DNA from: Hemileia vastatrix
Taxonomy: Eukaryota; Basidiomycota; Pucciniomycetes; Pucciniales; Zaghouaniaceae
Assembly: GCA_030280995.1 (NCBI GenBank)
Contig: JASXTE010000005.1
Coordinates: forward strand, 24,345,001 to 24,409,000
Reading direction: 5' to 3'
DNA length: 64,000 nt
This document shows, piece after piece, positions 33,030 to 44,335 of this stretch. The notes beneath the pieces were generated by a model, which saw nothing but the letters and a program-made list of their open reading frames with translations, did no database searches and was not told where the DNA came from. The stretch's first letter is position 1, and every line of letters begins with the position of its first letter. A program made the translations under genes and the position numbers.

Positions 33030-33725
33030 TTAGAAAAGATAATTTCTTTGAAATTGTTCAACATCATTATCAAAGCTTTGCATTAAAATTCTTCTTTTCA
33101 TGAGGTCTTCATGGTTATTAGCTGGAGTTTCTTGAAAATAGGCCAGCATTTTTCGTTTCAACTCATTAGTAAAGTCAAGAAAAAGATAGCGATGAAAATT
33201 TGGGTAATGATTGATATAGTCCGTCTTCACTCTACCAACATCATCAGTGTTGGTTATTTCGACAGCTAGAAGTTCAAATATGTTATTAAGTCATAGGTTT
33301 AGTCAATTTTGATTAAAAGTTTTTTTTTTTAGTAAGATAAATAGGGTCTTACATTTAGAGCCAGGAAACATAGTCTCAGCAAAGTTAGTTGGGGGTACTG
33401 GCGTTATAGGATTAGGATCTTGTGAAGGCAAAATTAGGCCGGGATCCGTTGATGAAGATTGAACTTTTGAAGCTGTTTTTGATCTTATTCGTTTTAAGAA
33501 GACAGGAATTTTGGATCGCTTTTTAGAAGTTGAGGGATCAGGGAGAGCTGCTGGTCCTAAATATACGTTTGTTTTAGAAGGAACTATTGGCCGGTTGCAT
33601 TTGACTTTTTTCACACGGCATAAGTCGCAAGCTGTTCTGCCAGGAAGATTAGGGTTGGACATTAAACAAGGTACCTGGTATCGAGCGCAGAGTTCACATG
33701 GAGCGACAAGTTCTTTGGAAGACAT
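33030..33725 (-). CDS. GYP-E antisense gene B: permuted zinc-cluster protein (202 aa)
   Basis: Exons 33725-33353 and 33265-33030. The 87-nt intron (GTAAGACC .. AACTTCTAG) is in phase 1 and the joined frame is open. Six Cys at residues 10, 13, 20, 33, 36, 43 (CX2CX6CX12CX2CX6C); the second half ACDLCRVKKVKC looks like the first half of a Gal4 cluster. A Pro/Ser/Lys-rich middle follows. Exon 2 has ELKRKMLAYFQETPA and a basic-acidic helix that aligns with GYP-C gene B. Its start codon is 126 bases from the 3' LTR, with the CATTCY pair in between, so it may be transcribed from the LTR-proximal region away from the LTR. The role is unknown; a regulator of element or host transcription is a guess. 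Confidence 0.7.
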
Positions 33726-33820
33726 ATTGATGAAGATGAATTTTTTTTAGTTGATTAAAGAAGATGGTGGTTGAAGGTTAAAGATGAATATTGTGTTCAA
33801 CCACTTATGCAAAGTTTTAA

Positions 33821-33850
33821 GAATGGGGACATTCTCGATTGGAGGGAGGA
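33821..33850 (+). promoter_or_regulatory. CATTCY inverted pair and polypurine tract of GYP-E
   Basis: GAATG-GGGA-CATTC at 33821-33834, then GATTGGAGGGAGGA directly against the LTR (33837-33850). Both parts recur in GYP-C and GYP-F. The purine tract is the expected plus-strand primer. CATTCY is the core recognised by TEA/ATTS factors such as yeast Tec1; its use here is inference. Confidence 0.6.
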
Positions 33851-35034
33851 TGTGGTAGCCTAAAGTTTAGTACGGCACCTAAATATGTAAATGGAGTTAT
33901 CACGGCATGCAAGATTGGTGTTATTATTTTTTTTTAAAAAGGGGTTTTATTTAATTTATTGGAGTTTTAAATATGAAGAAATTGGTCACGAGCAAATGCC
34001 TACACGAAAACAATTTATTTTGCGGAGAAAACTTATTTTTACGGTCTGAAAAATTTATAAGTATTAAGTCGAGTCACTCAAGAACCTTGGGAAATTTTCC
34101 CAGAATTTTTACTATTTTTCTTATATTTTTAAATGAATTTTAAAGTTTTATAGAAATATTTACGTTTTTCAAAAATTACTTAACTTTGATGAATTTTCAC
34201 GGGATAATTAGAGCTGCGCAGACTACGAAAATTAGTTTGGTAGGTAAAGGGGAAGTAGCTCTATTATGTGTAATTTTTCTAGATTTTTTATTATGGTTTT
34301 AAGGTTCTAAATTGAGTCCGGAAGTCCGGACGGACTCCGTTTCGACTCCGTACGGACTCCGCTTTGACTCCGCTTTGACTCCGTACGGACTCCGTACGAA
34401 CTCCGTTCCGGCTCCGTACGGACTCCGTACGGGCTCCGGATTGACTCTGGAAGAGCTCTGGAGGGGAAAACTTAGGCACGTGACTAGGAATACTTAAGCG
34501 ACTCTCAAACTCGAAATTGAGGGGGGGGACACATCATACAGCTTAATCATTAACCACCACAGTCTCATTTTTTATTACTCAACAAATTAAAATAACTTGT
34601 AATACCCTTATAACATTATTATATTTTATATATAACATTTTAGAAATACTACTCAACAATTTAAATCACACTTCATACAGGGTATCTTTAGAAAGGTCTT
34701 CATCGCTGGGACTTGATTATTGCTGTCTCATATAAATTTAAAATATTATAAAAAACATAAAAGTCAATCTTTACAGATCTTTCACTGGTACACCTTAATT
34801 GTTGTTATCAGTATTTCTTTCTCAACAGCCACTTTCTTTTAATCTCAATAAGCGTTAAATATTTTAGAGTTTCATTATTTTTTATCAATCAGATCCAAGT
34901 AGATTGGTTAGCTTAGTGATTTAGAATTCCCATTTTGTTATTTTTATTGGAAGGACGGGGTTTTCAGCTAAATCCACATATCTCCTCCGGATTCTGCTTA
35001 CAGCAAGGCGACTGTAAGAGTTTACCTTACCATA
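33851..35034 (+). repeat. GYP-E 3' LTR
   Basis: 1184 bp, TGTGGTAGCC to TTACCATA, nearly identical to 21306-22500 except for one fewer unit in the 12-bp repeat and a few substitutions. ACAT follows. Confidence 0.92.
34322..34441. repeat. 12-bp tandem repeat in GYP-E 3' LTR
   Basis: Same GACTCCGTACGG-type units as in the 5' LTR, with one unit fewer and two unit-level differences. Confidence 0.8.
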
Positions 35035-35520
35035 ACATGAGGCGACATGTCGCCACATGTATGCATGTAAAAAGGTTCCATGATGTGTATTTTCTTTGGT
35101 ATGGTAGGTATGCACCAATGCATTGCTCACCTAAATGAAGGATTTCAAAGAATGTTATTGCATACATGAGGCGACATGTCACCTCATGTATGCAATATAT
35201 CCTTAAGTTTAAAACCATGCAGAAGTAAAACAAAAAGAAAGTTTCTTGCATGCATACATGAGGTGACATGTCGCCTCATGTATGCAATATATCCTGAAGT
35301 TCAAAAACATACAAAGGTAAAAAAGCAAGCAAGTTGCTTGCATGCATACATGAGGCGAAATGTCTCCTCATGTATGCAATATACCCTTGATCTCAAAAAC
35401 ATGCAGAAGTGAAACAGAAAGCAAGTGGCTTGCATGCATACATGAGGTGACATGTCGCCTCATGTATGCAATATATCCTCAAGATTAAAACCATACAGAG
35501 GTAAAAAATCAAGCAAGTTT
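35035..35520. repeat. CAC-1 palindrome array, right part
   Basis: Continues the array cut by GYP-E. The rest of the seventh palindrome is at 35035-35065, and full copies start at 35159, 35251, 35343 and 35435. Spacers here (ATATATCCTTAAGTTTAAAA ..) are the reverse complement of those in the left part, so the whole array is a large inverted repeat. Variants affect mainly the two GCG/CGC CpG steps. Confidence 0.9.
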
Positions 35521-35645
35521 CTAACAAGCATAGTGAAGGTTCAAATTTATAAAAGAAGTCAGGTAAGAATCTTGATTTTATTACTTTAAATAAGTTATTA
35601 TAAATTAAAATCACATCTTTATACTTTCCTGATTGAAAAATTAAC

Positions 35646-36978
35646 ATGGCTTCATCAATTTTTGTCCCTGAAATGGCTGAATAATTTGAATATATCTTTA
35701 TTCACTCTGATACTGAGGAAATACAAGATGAGAGTAGATTCTAGCTTTCAATATCATAGCTAATTGATTTTATGGTTTGATTTTCAAATGGACTTGACAG
35801 AGTGTTTATTTCTAAATCCTGTTCAAACTATAAATCTCAAACCTCTGGGGAATCTATCAGGAAATGTTTTTTTTTGAAATTTCAAGTTAAGTCAACTTCT
35901 AGTAATAGGTGTTCAGCCTGTTTCAGGCCCCAGATGACTTCCTATATATGATATTTTTGAAGAAGTGTTTCTTGGGGAGCTTCCAATAGCCTTTTTATAC
36001 TAAGAAAACTATAATGATTTGTCTGTGGTGGATAAGTCCCTTTTTGATACTGAGACAAAGGTCAAGTTGGAAGATTTAGCAACTGTTATTAAATTTTACT
36101 GTTGTAAAAGTCAAGCCAGTTTGAAATAAGAAAAGATTAAAATGTTACAGAAAATAAATTTTCTGATTTATTTATACTAACTGAAGCAATACTGTGTCTG
36201 GAAAAAAAAGATTCTAATATATATCCTTATTTTTCATCATAGCATAGAGGATGCATGTAATCCCTTTTATATACTCTATATTTATTTTTCTTAAGTTTCT
36301 AAAATTACCTCTAAGCTAAAAAAACTTATTATATAGTAGAAATAAAATCAAATTTAGTACTATAAGGGGTTTGATTCACTATTAATTTTTGGTTAAAGTA
36401 TTATATTTTCTCAACTAATTATACCTTTATCTGCTCTGTTATAGTTTTTACAACCTCTTATTTTATCAACATAGGGAAAAACCTCACCTGATAAAATCAT
36501 CTAAATTATTTTTTAATATGGTGCAGTAGATTCCAGAAGCTATTATGAAACTTTATAAATTACAGGTTTGAGTGTAATCTAAGTAAGTGCATTATTTTGT
36601 TTATATTTTTTAAAAAAAACTTGAAAGTATAAGTCAATTTTTAATTTGTGATTTCAACTCTTCTAGAATCACAAATTCACCAAGTCATTTTAAAAATTTC
36701 ACATTGTCTGTGAGATTTCACTTTTCAAATATGGTAAAATTAAGGATATTATATGAGTTCATGTAAAAAATTTTCAATGAGTGAAATTAAACCACATTTA
36801 CCTAACAAAAAAAGGGTATGAGACTTTGAAATGTGCTTTCATTGATGCTTGTTCTGGTAAAGTATACAATGCTAACCTACAGAAAGAAAATTATGACAAG
36901 TTATTTCATGGGCCTGGAATAAATGGTGCAAGATTAGTTATCATGGATGACTTATTTCCAGGAAAAATGGTAATGTAA
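35646..36978 (+). pseudogene. CAC-1 right-side coding remnants
   Basis: Short plus-strand coding-like pieces separated by stops: MASSIFVPEMAE at 35646; FEEVFLGELPIAFLY then NYNDLSVVDKSLFDTETKVK at about 35960-36130; and a 65-codon ORF at 36781-36978 (MKLNHIYLTKKGYETLK). I recognise none of them. They could be remains of a transposon-borne gene. Confidence 0.3.
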
Positions 36979-37170
36979 CACTGAGACACAATTTTTGGAA
37001 GCCACTCAAGATCAAATAAGATAGAACGTTTTAACAATAAGCAGTGCAATAAACTTTCTCTAATTTTCTATTTGGTACAGAGACACTCAGAGTTTTGGTC
37101 TGTCTTGTAAGTAATTTAAGCACTGAAATTCATTCAAAGGTTACTTCTGATGTTACTTTAAGATACCTGA

Positions 37171-37211
37171 AAAACCACTTGACTGCAAGTCGTCTAAATT
37201 TTGACCTGGTG
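37171..37211 (-). repeat. CAC-1 right terminal inverted repeat
   Basis: Reverse complement of 15568-15608 with three or four differences. It is followed by the TCT duplication. Confidence 0.85.
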
Positions 37212-37642
37212 TCTACAGAGCAGCCAGTTCATCAGTTACACCCACACTTGCCAAAATAAAATCTAGAAGCCCCCCCTTGGGTACCTTCTAACCAAAAAAA
37301 CACCACATACAACACCATAATCCAAAACCAATAAAAGTGAAGAGTCCGGAACATGAAAACCAAAGGAATTTCCAGTTTAAAGTCATAGAGGACTTAAACC
37401 TGTGAAAAGAAACCAATACTAGGGTTCAACCAAATTAAGAGAAAGGGTTGGAGACAGACAATCTGGGAGAACTGTTGATAGAGCAACCAGCCCATCAGTC
37501 ACCCCCACACTTGCCAAGGCAAAATCTAGAGGCCCCTCTTATGGGTACCCTCTAAAAAAAGTTTCCAACAAACAAATTCATAGCATCACCACAAAAAAAA
37601 CCAAAATTAAAGAATGGTCCGTAGTTTATCCTCATTGCGGAG
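37212..37642 (-). other. GYP-C 3' region next to pol
   Basis: Two ~280-bp tandem copies of a segment containing a mini-hairpin unit and a block around AGAGCARCCAG, near 37213-37292 and 37480-37555. The second copy is the uninterrupted paralog that proves the CAC-1 target site. No gene. Confidence 0.6.
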
Positions 37643-40600
37643 TCAATCTTCTTCATGCCTAATGCCTCTGGGACAAAATCTCTTCACCTGGTCTGCAGCC
37701 TCTCTCTTTTTCAAGAATGCACCATCCAACTCTTCCAAAACATAAGAACCTCCAGACACCTGAGATATGACTCTGTAAGGTCCGTTCCATCTTTCAGCAA
37801 ACATTTTTCCCCACTGACTCTCCAAACTTCTATTATACACCAAAACTAAATAACCAGGTTTCAAAGGATTCCTGAGTCTATGAGCCAACTTCTTGTCTCA
37901 GTACCTGACTTATTGATTCCTAATTTTCATCATTATAGAGTATGCCCTCTCTTGACATTCCTCTTTACATTCCAACTGTTGCATCTTGGTGCAGAGCAAA
38001 TCTTCTGTTGAGTGCAAGTCATCCCAATCAATTCCAAGATAAGAGAAATCTTCCAAGTCCACTGGTAGGACAGCTTTCTGACCAAAAATTAACTTGTAAG
38101 GAGAATAGCCAGTTGTCTTTTTCACAGTGACCCTATCAGAAAATAACACCAAGGGTAAATCATGCCTCCACTTTTCAGCACTATCCCCACACATCTTTAC
38201 CAAAGCATTCTTGATAACTTGATGGCCTCTTTCAACCATGCCTTCAGATTCAGGATAATAAGGTGTATCCACTCTAACTATTGAACCAACACTAGCCACA
38301 GCTTCTTTAAATTCAGCACCAAACTCTGGCCCGCCATCAACAGTCACCAACTTCATCAACCCATACCTATAAATCCACTCCTTCTTCAAAAACTCTGCCA
38401 CATTCTTGGCAGTCAAATTAACCAGAGGCACTGCCTCAACCCAACCAGAAAAATCATCCCTGGCCACAATTAAGTATTTATACCTACCCTCTTTAATATG
38501 GACAGTATCCAGACTGACTCTTCCAAAAACAGTTGCTTCACCAGTAGCACGGCCAACCTCTTTAGGTTTCAAATGACTTCTTCTTTGACATTCTTCACAA
38601 GATTGAACCCAACTCTGCACTTCCAACTTTATACCTGGCCACCAAAATCTGTCAGCTACTTTTCTAAAAGTCTCCCCAAAGCCTCTATGACCAAGGTCTT
38701 CATGCAAAGACTTCAACACAACTTCTTGACCCTTCTTCTGAGTTACCACAACTTGAGGATTAGGATGTCTCCTCCTCATCAGCCTTCTTCCTGACACATA
38801 GAAGCCAGGACTCTTCTTCTTGATTGCCAACCAAGTATCATCATCACAACTATCTGGTGTCTCCAAGGTCAACAGATATTCTACCATAATAAAATAAAAC
38901 CCAGACTGACCCCAAGTCTCATCTTAAAAATCCAACAAAACAACATCCAAGGGTACAACTCTGTCATAAAAATCACTAGGGTGAACATGAGCCAATTGAC
39001 CAGCCCAACCAGGGCACCAATCCTTAAATTTTGGCATGTCCTTCTCTTTCCACTGAATCTTATGAGAATCCAGTTCACTAACAAAAACATCCTTCTCCAA
39101 TTTTGAACTGTCCCAAACAACAACTCCATCTTCATCAACAAAAACATCCTGATCACTGAAATCAGGATCAGCTCCAGCCAGTTTAACCTCTTGGGGAAGG
39201 TCAGAACAATCATCCAGTTTAGCCTCATGGGGGAGGAGAGAAAAATCCTCATCACCCTTTGTTCTGGCCCTAACTACTGGAACATCTTCATCAAACTCTT
39301 CCGAATCAGAATCCTCATCTGTAGATGGCCTCCTTGATAATCCATCAGGCATCATTAAAGTTTTTCCTGCTTTGTGTACCAGGTCAAAAGAAAAATGTTG
39401 AATAAATGCCACCTACCTAGTCATTTGAGCATTTGGAAGACTAGGTGTATTGATCATCTGGACTAAAGATTTTGCATCCACCTGCAGCTCAAAATGCTGC
39501 CCCCACAAAACCGTCTGTAGCTTCTTCAAAATATTTGCTACACCACACAATTCCAACTTAGGTTGGGAATACCTAGATTCCACCTCATTAAACACTACAG
39601 ACTCATACCTTACTGGTCTGACCCTCCCAGTCTTATCTTCCTGAGACAAAACAGCACCAGCAGCAATATAGCTTGAGTCCACTGCCAGATAAAATTTTCC
39701 AGCATCAACGCCATAATCCAACTTGTGAAGAATAATATCTTCACCAACCACCTTCTTCAACTTCTGAAAAGCCTCTTCACACTCTTCAGTCTATTCCCAG
39801 TCTGCATCTTTCCTGGTCAGCCTCCTTAAAGGTGAAGCCAACAAAGAAAAATCCTTAATAAGAATTCTGACATAAACACACACACCCAAAAATCCCCTGA
39901 CTTCCGTGGTATTCTTAGGCCTCAGCCATGACTGAATTTTATTAACTTTTTTCTTCGCCATAATCCTTCCCTCTTTACATACCACATGACCCAGAATTTC
40001 CAAATCAGGAACACAACAACAGAATTTTGACCCTGATATGGTCAAACCAGCCTCTTCAATCCTAAACAACACTCTCTCTAGAGTTATTGCATATTCCCAG
40101 ACAAATCTTCTTATACCTGGGTTCTCCGCTAACATTTCATTATTATAATCAGTGTATGGTCCTTTAATTCCACCATCATCAATGAAAATACCAGCATGAG
40201 TAGGGGCCTCATCCTGCAAAATCCAAGCCATTTGTGCTTGATAAACTGCTACTGAATTAGTTGCTCCTTGAGGCAACCTAGTGAGCTGAAATCTTTCCAA
40301 AGGAGTCTCAAAAGTTGTGAGAGGCCTTGAATCTGTGTAAAGTTCCCTCTCATTATAACCACCCATAATATCACCTAAACAATAACACACCTTTCCAGCA
40401 AAAGCTTCAACAAAGTCCTCTGCACTTGGGGGCATACCAGTGTCCTTAATAGTGACTCTATTCAAGGCTCTAAGATCATGGACCACCCGCAATTTTCCAT
40501 TCTGCTTCTTTACACAGAACACCAGACTTGAGTAACTAGAAGTCGATTGTTCATATAACCCAGTCCTGACTCTTTCCCTAACAATCTCTACAAAATCCTC

Positions 40601-41908
40601 TCTGATATCAACTGGAATCGAAATAGGTTTGATTTGCCAAGGTTCATGACAGACCACAGGAATCAAGTAAGGTTCCCCATAAGAGTGTTTCAATACACCC
40701 CTTTCCTCTTCAACAAATGCCACAGATTTCTACCTCAGCACAATAACGTGCAACAACAACTTCTTTTCTTCTTCTGACAACCACCCATCAGGACCAAAAT
40801 TAACAACCTTCAACCTCTCCGCAGTCACTCTAGCCGTCTCTACAAATTTGGGAGGATTCTTCACCAAAGGAGTACAGTAGGGATCTCTTGACAAAGGCCG
40901 TCTCTTCAAAGGCGGGTTCAAACCCACAGGCATAGGCTGATAGACAGGCCTAATCTTCTGAGCCACCTTCTTATATTTTGCTGCTCCACCTTCAACTCAA
41001 GGGATCTTCAGGACATTTTCACCACCAGACCTGGAACAAAAACCAAGGGTTTCCCCATTGCTCACATGTGTGGCCAAGGTAATGTTTTTGAAAGGTGTAG
41101 AAGAAACCCTAGCGGTTCACAATTGGGAGGACTTACTTTTAGACCTCAATCTCACCACTCCACAGCTTTTCCACAATCCCAAAACTTCATCTCCACTTCC
41201 ATCTTCTAAATCTTCAAATCTTGATTTATCATCAGAATCAACCCTTCTTAAATATTGCAGTTTATCCTCTTGCTGGAGGCCCAAAAATAGATCTTGATGA
41301 TCTTCCTTCTTCAATATTTTCTGCAGTTTAACCTCATGCTGGAGGCCCAAAAATAGATCTTGTCGATCTTCACAAAAATATTTTGAATCTTCTTTCTTCA
41401 TTATCTTCAGATTTTTTTTTTTGATTTTCTTGAATTATTTTGAAATTTTTATCTTCTTTTCTTGAGTTTTCTTCTGGCCTACAAAAATAACCAGGGGTTT
41501 CCCCAAGGCTCACAGGTGTGGCCCAGGTAATGTTTTTGAAAGGTGTAGAAGAAACCCTAGCGGTGCACAATCGGGAGGACTTACTTTTAGACCCCAATCT
41601 CACCGCCCCAAAACTTTCCCGCATATCTTTCAATAAAGATATATAACCAATCTTCTTTTTTGAGCTTGAATTAAAAATAATTAAAAATCATGAGAGAGAA
41701 CAGAGACTTGGTAAAAAATTTGATGAATACTTGCAGAGAAGAGAAACATTAAAAAGAGAAAGTTGAAAATCCACTTGGTATATCTCCAAGGGAGCTGACC
41801 TACTACAACCTGGGATTTCCTCACCTTGGGGAGAGGTTGTAGCACTTGGGTGATCAGCCCTCATAACTCTAAAAAAGACAGACTCTCAATAGAGCCTTAG
41901 CCACACTC
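37643..41908 (-). pseudogene. pol: GYP-C Pol pseudogene
   Basis: Homolog of GYP-E Pol, reading leftward. The N-terminal part (41633-41000) is frame-broken. RT is at 40723-39791 with GIFIDDGG, so the catalytic pair is intact. RNase H is at 39760-39413. Integrase at 38887-37910 has H-H-C-C (LHEDLGH, CEEC), VSLDTVH, VDGGPEF and ESEGMVERG, all present. The tail at 37888-37643 includes the GPY motif. Stops relative to GYP-E: a TAG near 40728, TGG to TAG near 39788 and 39411, CAA to TAA near 38922, and TAA and TGA near 37890-37909. Most are single transitions, so the gene died recently in evolutionary terms. Confidence 0.88.
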
Positions 41909-44265
41909 CAAAAAACCGGAGTCAGCACCAACTTCTCTCCGTCTCCTGCAAAAATCCATACACTGGCACATTGAAGATAAGCCAGGCCTGGTCTCCCAAC
42001 CATCCTCTCCAGGGGATGATAACCTCATGTGAAGTCCTCTTTCATCTTCACCAGTCAACTCCAAACTGACTCCCAGTTCATATTGATAGCCAATTCTTGC
42101 CTGGAAATCCATCAAGAATGTCCCACCCAAAACTGCTTTTACATTACCTTTAGCAATGTAAAAATGAACCTTCCCTGAGGCTACACATACATCTAATTCA
42201 CAAATTCGGAAGTTCCAACCAATTCAATGACATGGCCACCAATCCCTCTCAAGTTTCCACCAATACCAGTTTTGATGGGGAGGCCCATATGAGTTGCCTC
42301 AAACAAAGAAATCAGGTTTATCTGTGAGCCTGAATCCACCAATTCCCTTGCCTCCCTGCCATTCAGAGTGACATTGACATATCCCAGAGGATCAGAAAAA
42401 TGAGTTTCCAACCCCTCACCAAACTTTTCAGCAGAATCACAGGTGTATTCCACCTCCCCAGAAGACACCCTTCTCCTGATCAACAACTTCTTTAGCCTAT
42501 CAGCCAACCCCAGGCTGATAGCATACAATTCCCCATACGATAGGGAAACCTGACCCTGATTCATCCTTTCCAGAACAGAGTCCATAACATTGGATTGACC
42601 AGAAACTACTGGCCTCTCAAAGTGAGCCCTTGGCTTCACTACCTTGGTCCTAGAATTTTCCTGAGGACCAGCACCACCAACAGATTTACCATCCACAGGA
42701 ACCAAACCTGATCCCTCACCAGACCCTCTAACTCCATCAGGCTTTGGCAATGAGGCCAAAGGGACATCCTTCTCAGAGTCAGAATCAACATCCATAGGCA
42801 TTGGCTCACCATTCATGTCCAATGCGCCAAAACTAGGGGGGCCCATATTAGAAATTTCCTTCTGCATCTTGTACAGCTCCTCTTTGCTGTACTTCCTCCT
42901 AGCTGCACCCAGCTTAGGATCCCCTTTAGAAGCCTTAGGCTTTGGTTGGGCCTGAGAACTGCTCTTTGGCCTTCCCACCTTACCTGCCTCTACATCATAA
43001 ACACTAGCCAAGAATTCATCACTTGACTGTCCACCACAAGAATACAATTCCAAACCACCAAAAGAAGTAGAAAGAGAGACCTTATTGACCTCCTTCCCCT
43101 TTCCCTTGACATCCTCATTCTCCTTAGCAGAAGACTTCCCCTGATAAGGAATCTCCTCAAACCTCGGCCTCCTTTGGTTGAGACCACCCCTCCTCCTGAC
43201 CAAATCCACAGGAGCCTGCCCCTCACTGGGCTTAACAAAAGAACCGTCAGGGAACTTGAAAACCCTGCCATCAAACTCCACTTTTCCTTCAGACACATCT
43301 CTGTTCAACGCCCAACAATCATTGGACCTGTGCCCCCTCCTACTGCAATAAGATCAAACCCAAGGATCACTCCTTCCAGCCCTCCTTTCAAACTCTCTAG
43401 GCTGTGAAGGTGCTTTGTTGACCTTCTTAGCCTCCTGCACAAAAATGTGAAGCTGTTTTTTCAGGTCAGCTAACTGTTCCACCATTGGGTCCCTCTCCTG
43501 TTTTGGAACCTTCACCAAATTATTCTCCTCCTTCTTCTCCCTAACTTCCTCATCAGCCAAAGCCTCACTGACTTTGATGACATACTTGGCACACCCCTCC
43601 TGATAGGTGTCCACAGCCAATAACTTCAAATGGGCCTCAACAGCCTCCTTCACCTTATGCAAGGCAGGCAACTTCTGATCCCCATTAGAAAGAGTTTTCA
43701 TCAATTCCTTTCTTGACAACTCCTTCAACACATCCATCCTGACATCTCTAGCCAGGACAGACCAAAAAACATCTTTGGCAGCATTTTCATGTGCCAGCTC
43801 CTCCACTTCCACCAAATATTCCACCACAGGATCAAATTGCAGCAGAAATTTTCTGTAACTGTGTAAGTTACCAACACCACCATAAGATTGCCATTCACTC
43901 ACAACCTTGTTCAGATCCACCATAGTGAACCTGACACCCCATCTAGCAATCATCTCCCTACACAGCAACTTCCAATCCCTCTTCTTGTAGCCAGACATGG
44001 CCACAATCTCCTTCTCCACTGACCTATCACCAATGAAGAAGATAATCTGCTTCACCATGTCCAGGTAGGAAGCACCATCCACTCCAGCAGCAGTTTCATA
44101 CTTCTCTAGAAACCACTTGACATCCTCCCCATTAAACTTGGTACCATCCCAAGTTTTAATCCTAACACACTCCCTAACCATCACAGCAGGAGGACCTTCC
44201 CCCCCACTGACAGTCACCACAGGAATAGCAGAACCAGAAGCCATTCTTCCAGTCGAAAACACCAA
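41897..44265 (-). pseudogene. gag: GYP-C Gag-protease pseudogene
   Basis: Capsid-like part 44265-43354 closely parallels GYP-E (WDGTKFNGEDVKWFL). A TGA at 43351-43353 replaces the first Cys of the zinc knuckle (SYCSRRGHRSNDC follows). The frame then stays open to 42193 and includes protease motif DSGSQINLISL. A one-base indel near 42195-42200 shifts it, and the end (42130-41897) is in another frame with VLGG-type TFLMDF nearby. Two lesions therefore inactivate it. The start may be the second Met (44244, MASGS), which lines up better with GYP-E. Confidence 0.85.
41909..41915 (-). promoter_or_regulatory. Slippery heptamer of GYP-C
   Basis: T TTT TTG in gag phase near the gag end (reads GF-L-ECG-stop), the counterpart of 25275-25281. 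Confidence 0.65.
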
Positions 44266-44314
44266 AAAGAGCCAACCAAAGAGAACAAAGATTCCAAAGA
44301 ACTAGCAGGTTATA

Positions 44315-44331
44315 CCCCACATTGGGCGCCA
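44315..44331 (-). other. Primer binding site of GYP-C, tRNA-Lys-like
   Basis: On the minus strand TGGCGCCCAATGTGGGG, four bases from the LTR. Compare the GYP-E site. Confidence 0.7.
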
Positions 44332-44335
44332 GAAA

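Larger units (their letters stand above)
21306..35034 (+). mobile_element. GYP-E: giant Ty3/Gypsy retrotransposon, nearly intact (13.7 kb)
   Basis: LTRs at 21306-22500 and 33851-35034; the 4-bp duplication ACAT is at 21302-21305 and 35035-35038. It inserted into a copy of the CAC-1 palindrome. The LTRs differ by a few substitutions and one repeat-unit indel, so it is recent. Order: primer site, leader hairpins, gag with protease, frameshift site, pol, 3' hairpins, A-rich tract, antisense gene A, hairpins, antisense gene B, CATTCY pair, purine tract. Open gag and pol with all catalytic residues make it the likely autonomous member. There is no chromodomain, so it belongs to a different branch from CHV-1. 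Confidence 0.93.
15568..37211. mobile_element. CAC-1: CACTA-type DNA transposon, interrupted by GYP-E
   Basis: Ends are CACCAGGTCAAAAGTTAGAC (15568..) and, reading inward from 37211, CACCAGGTCAAAATTTAGAC. The terminal inverted repeats are about 41 bp with three or four differences. The 3-bp duplication TCT flanks it (15565-15567, 37212-37214). The intact paralog of the target site at about 37467-37490 shows the same sequence without the insertion. CACYA ends with a 3-bp duplication are typical of the CACTA/EnSpm superfamily. Without GYP-E it is about 7.9 kb. It holds decayed coding stretches on the left and right and a palindrome array in the middle. I see no intact transposase. Confidence 0.85.
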
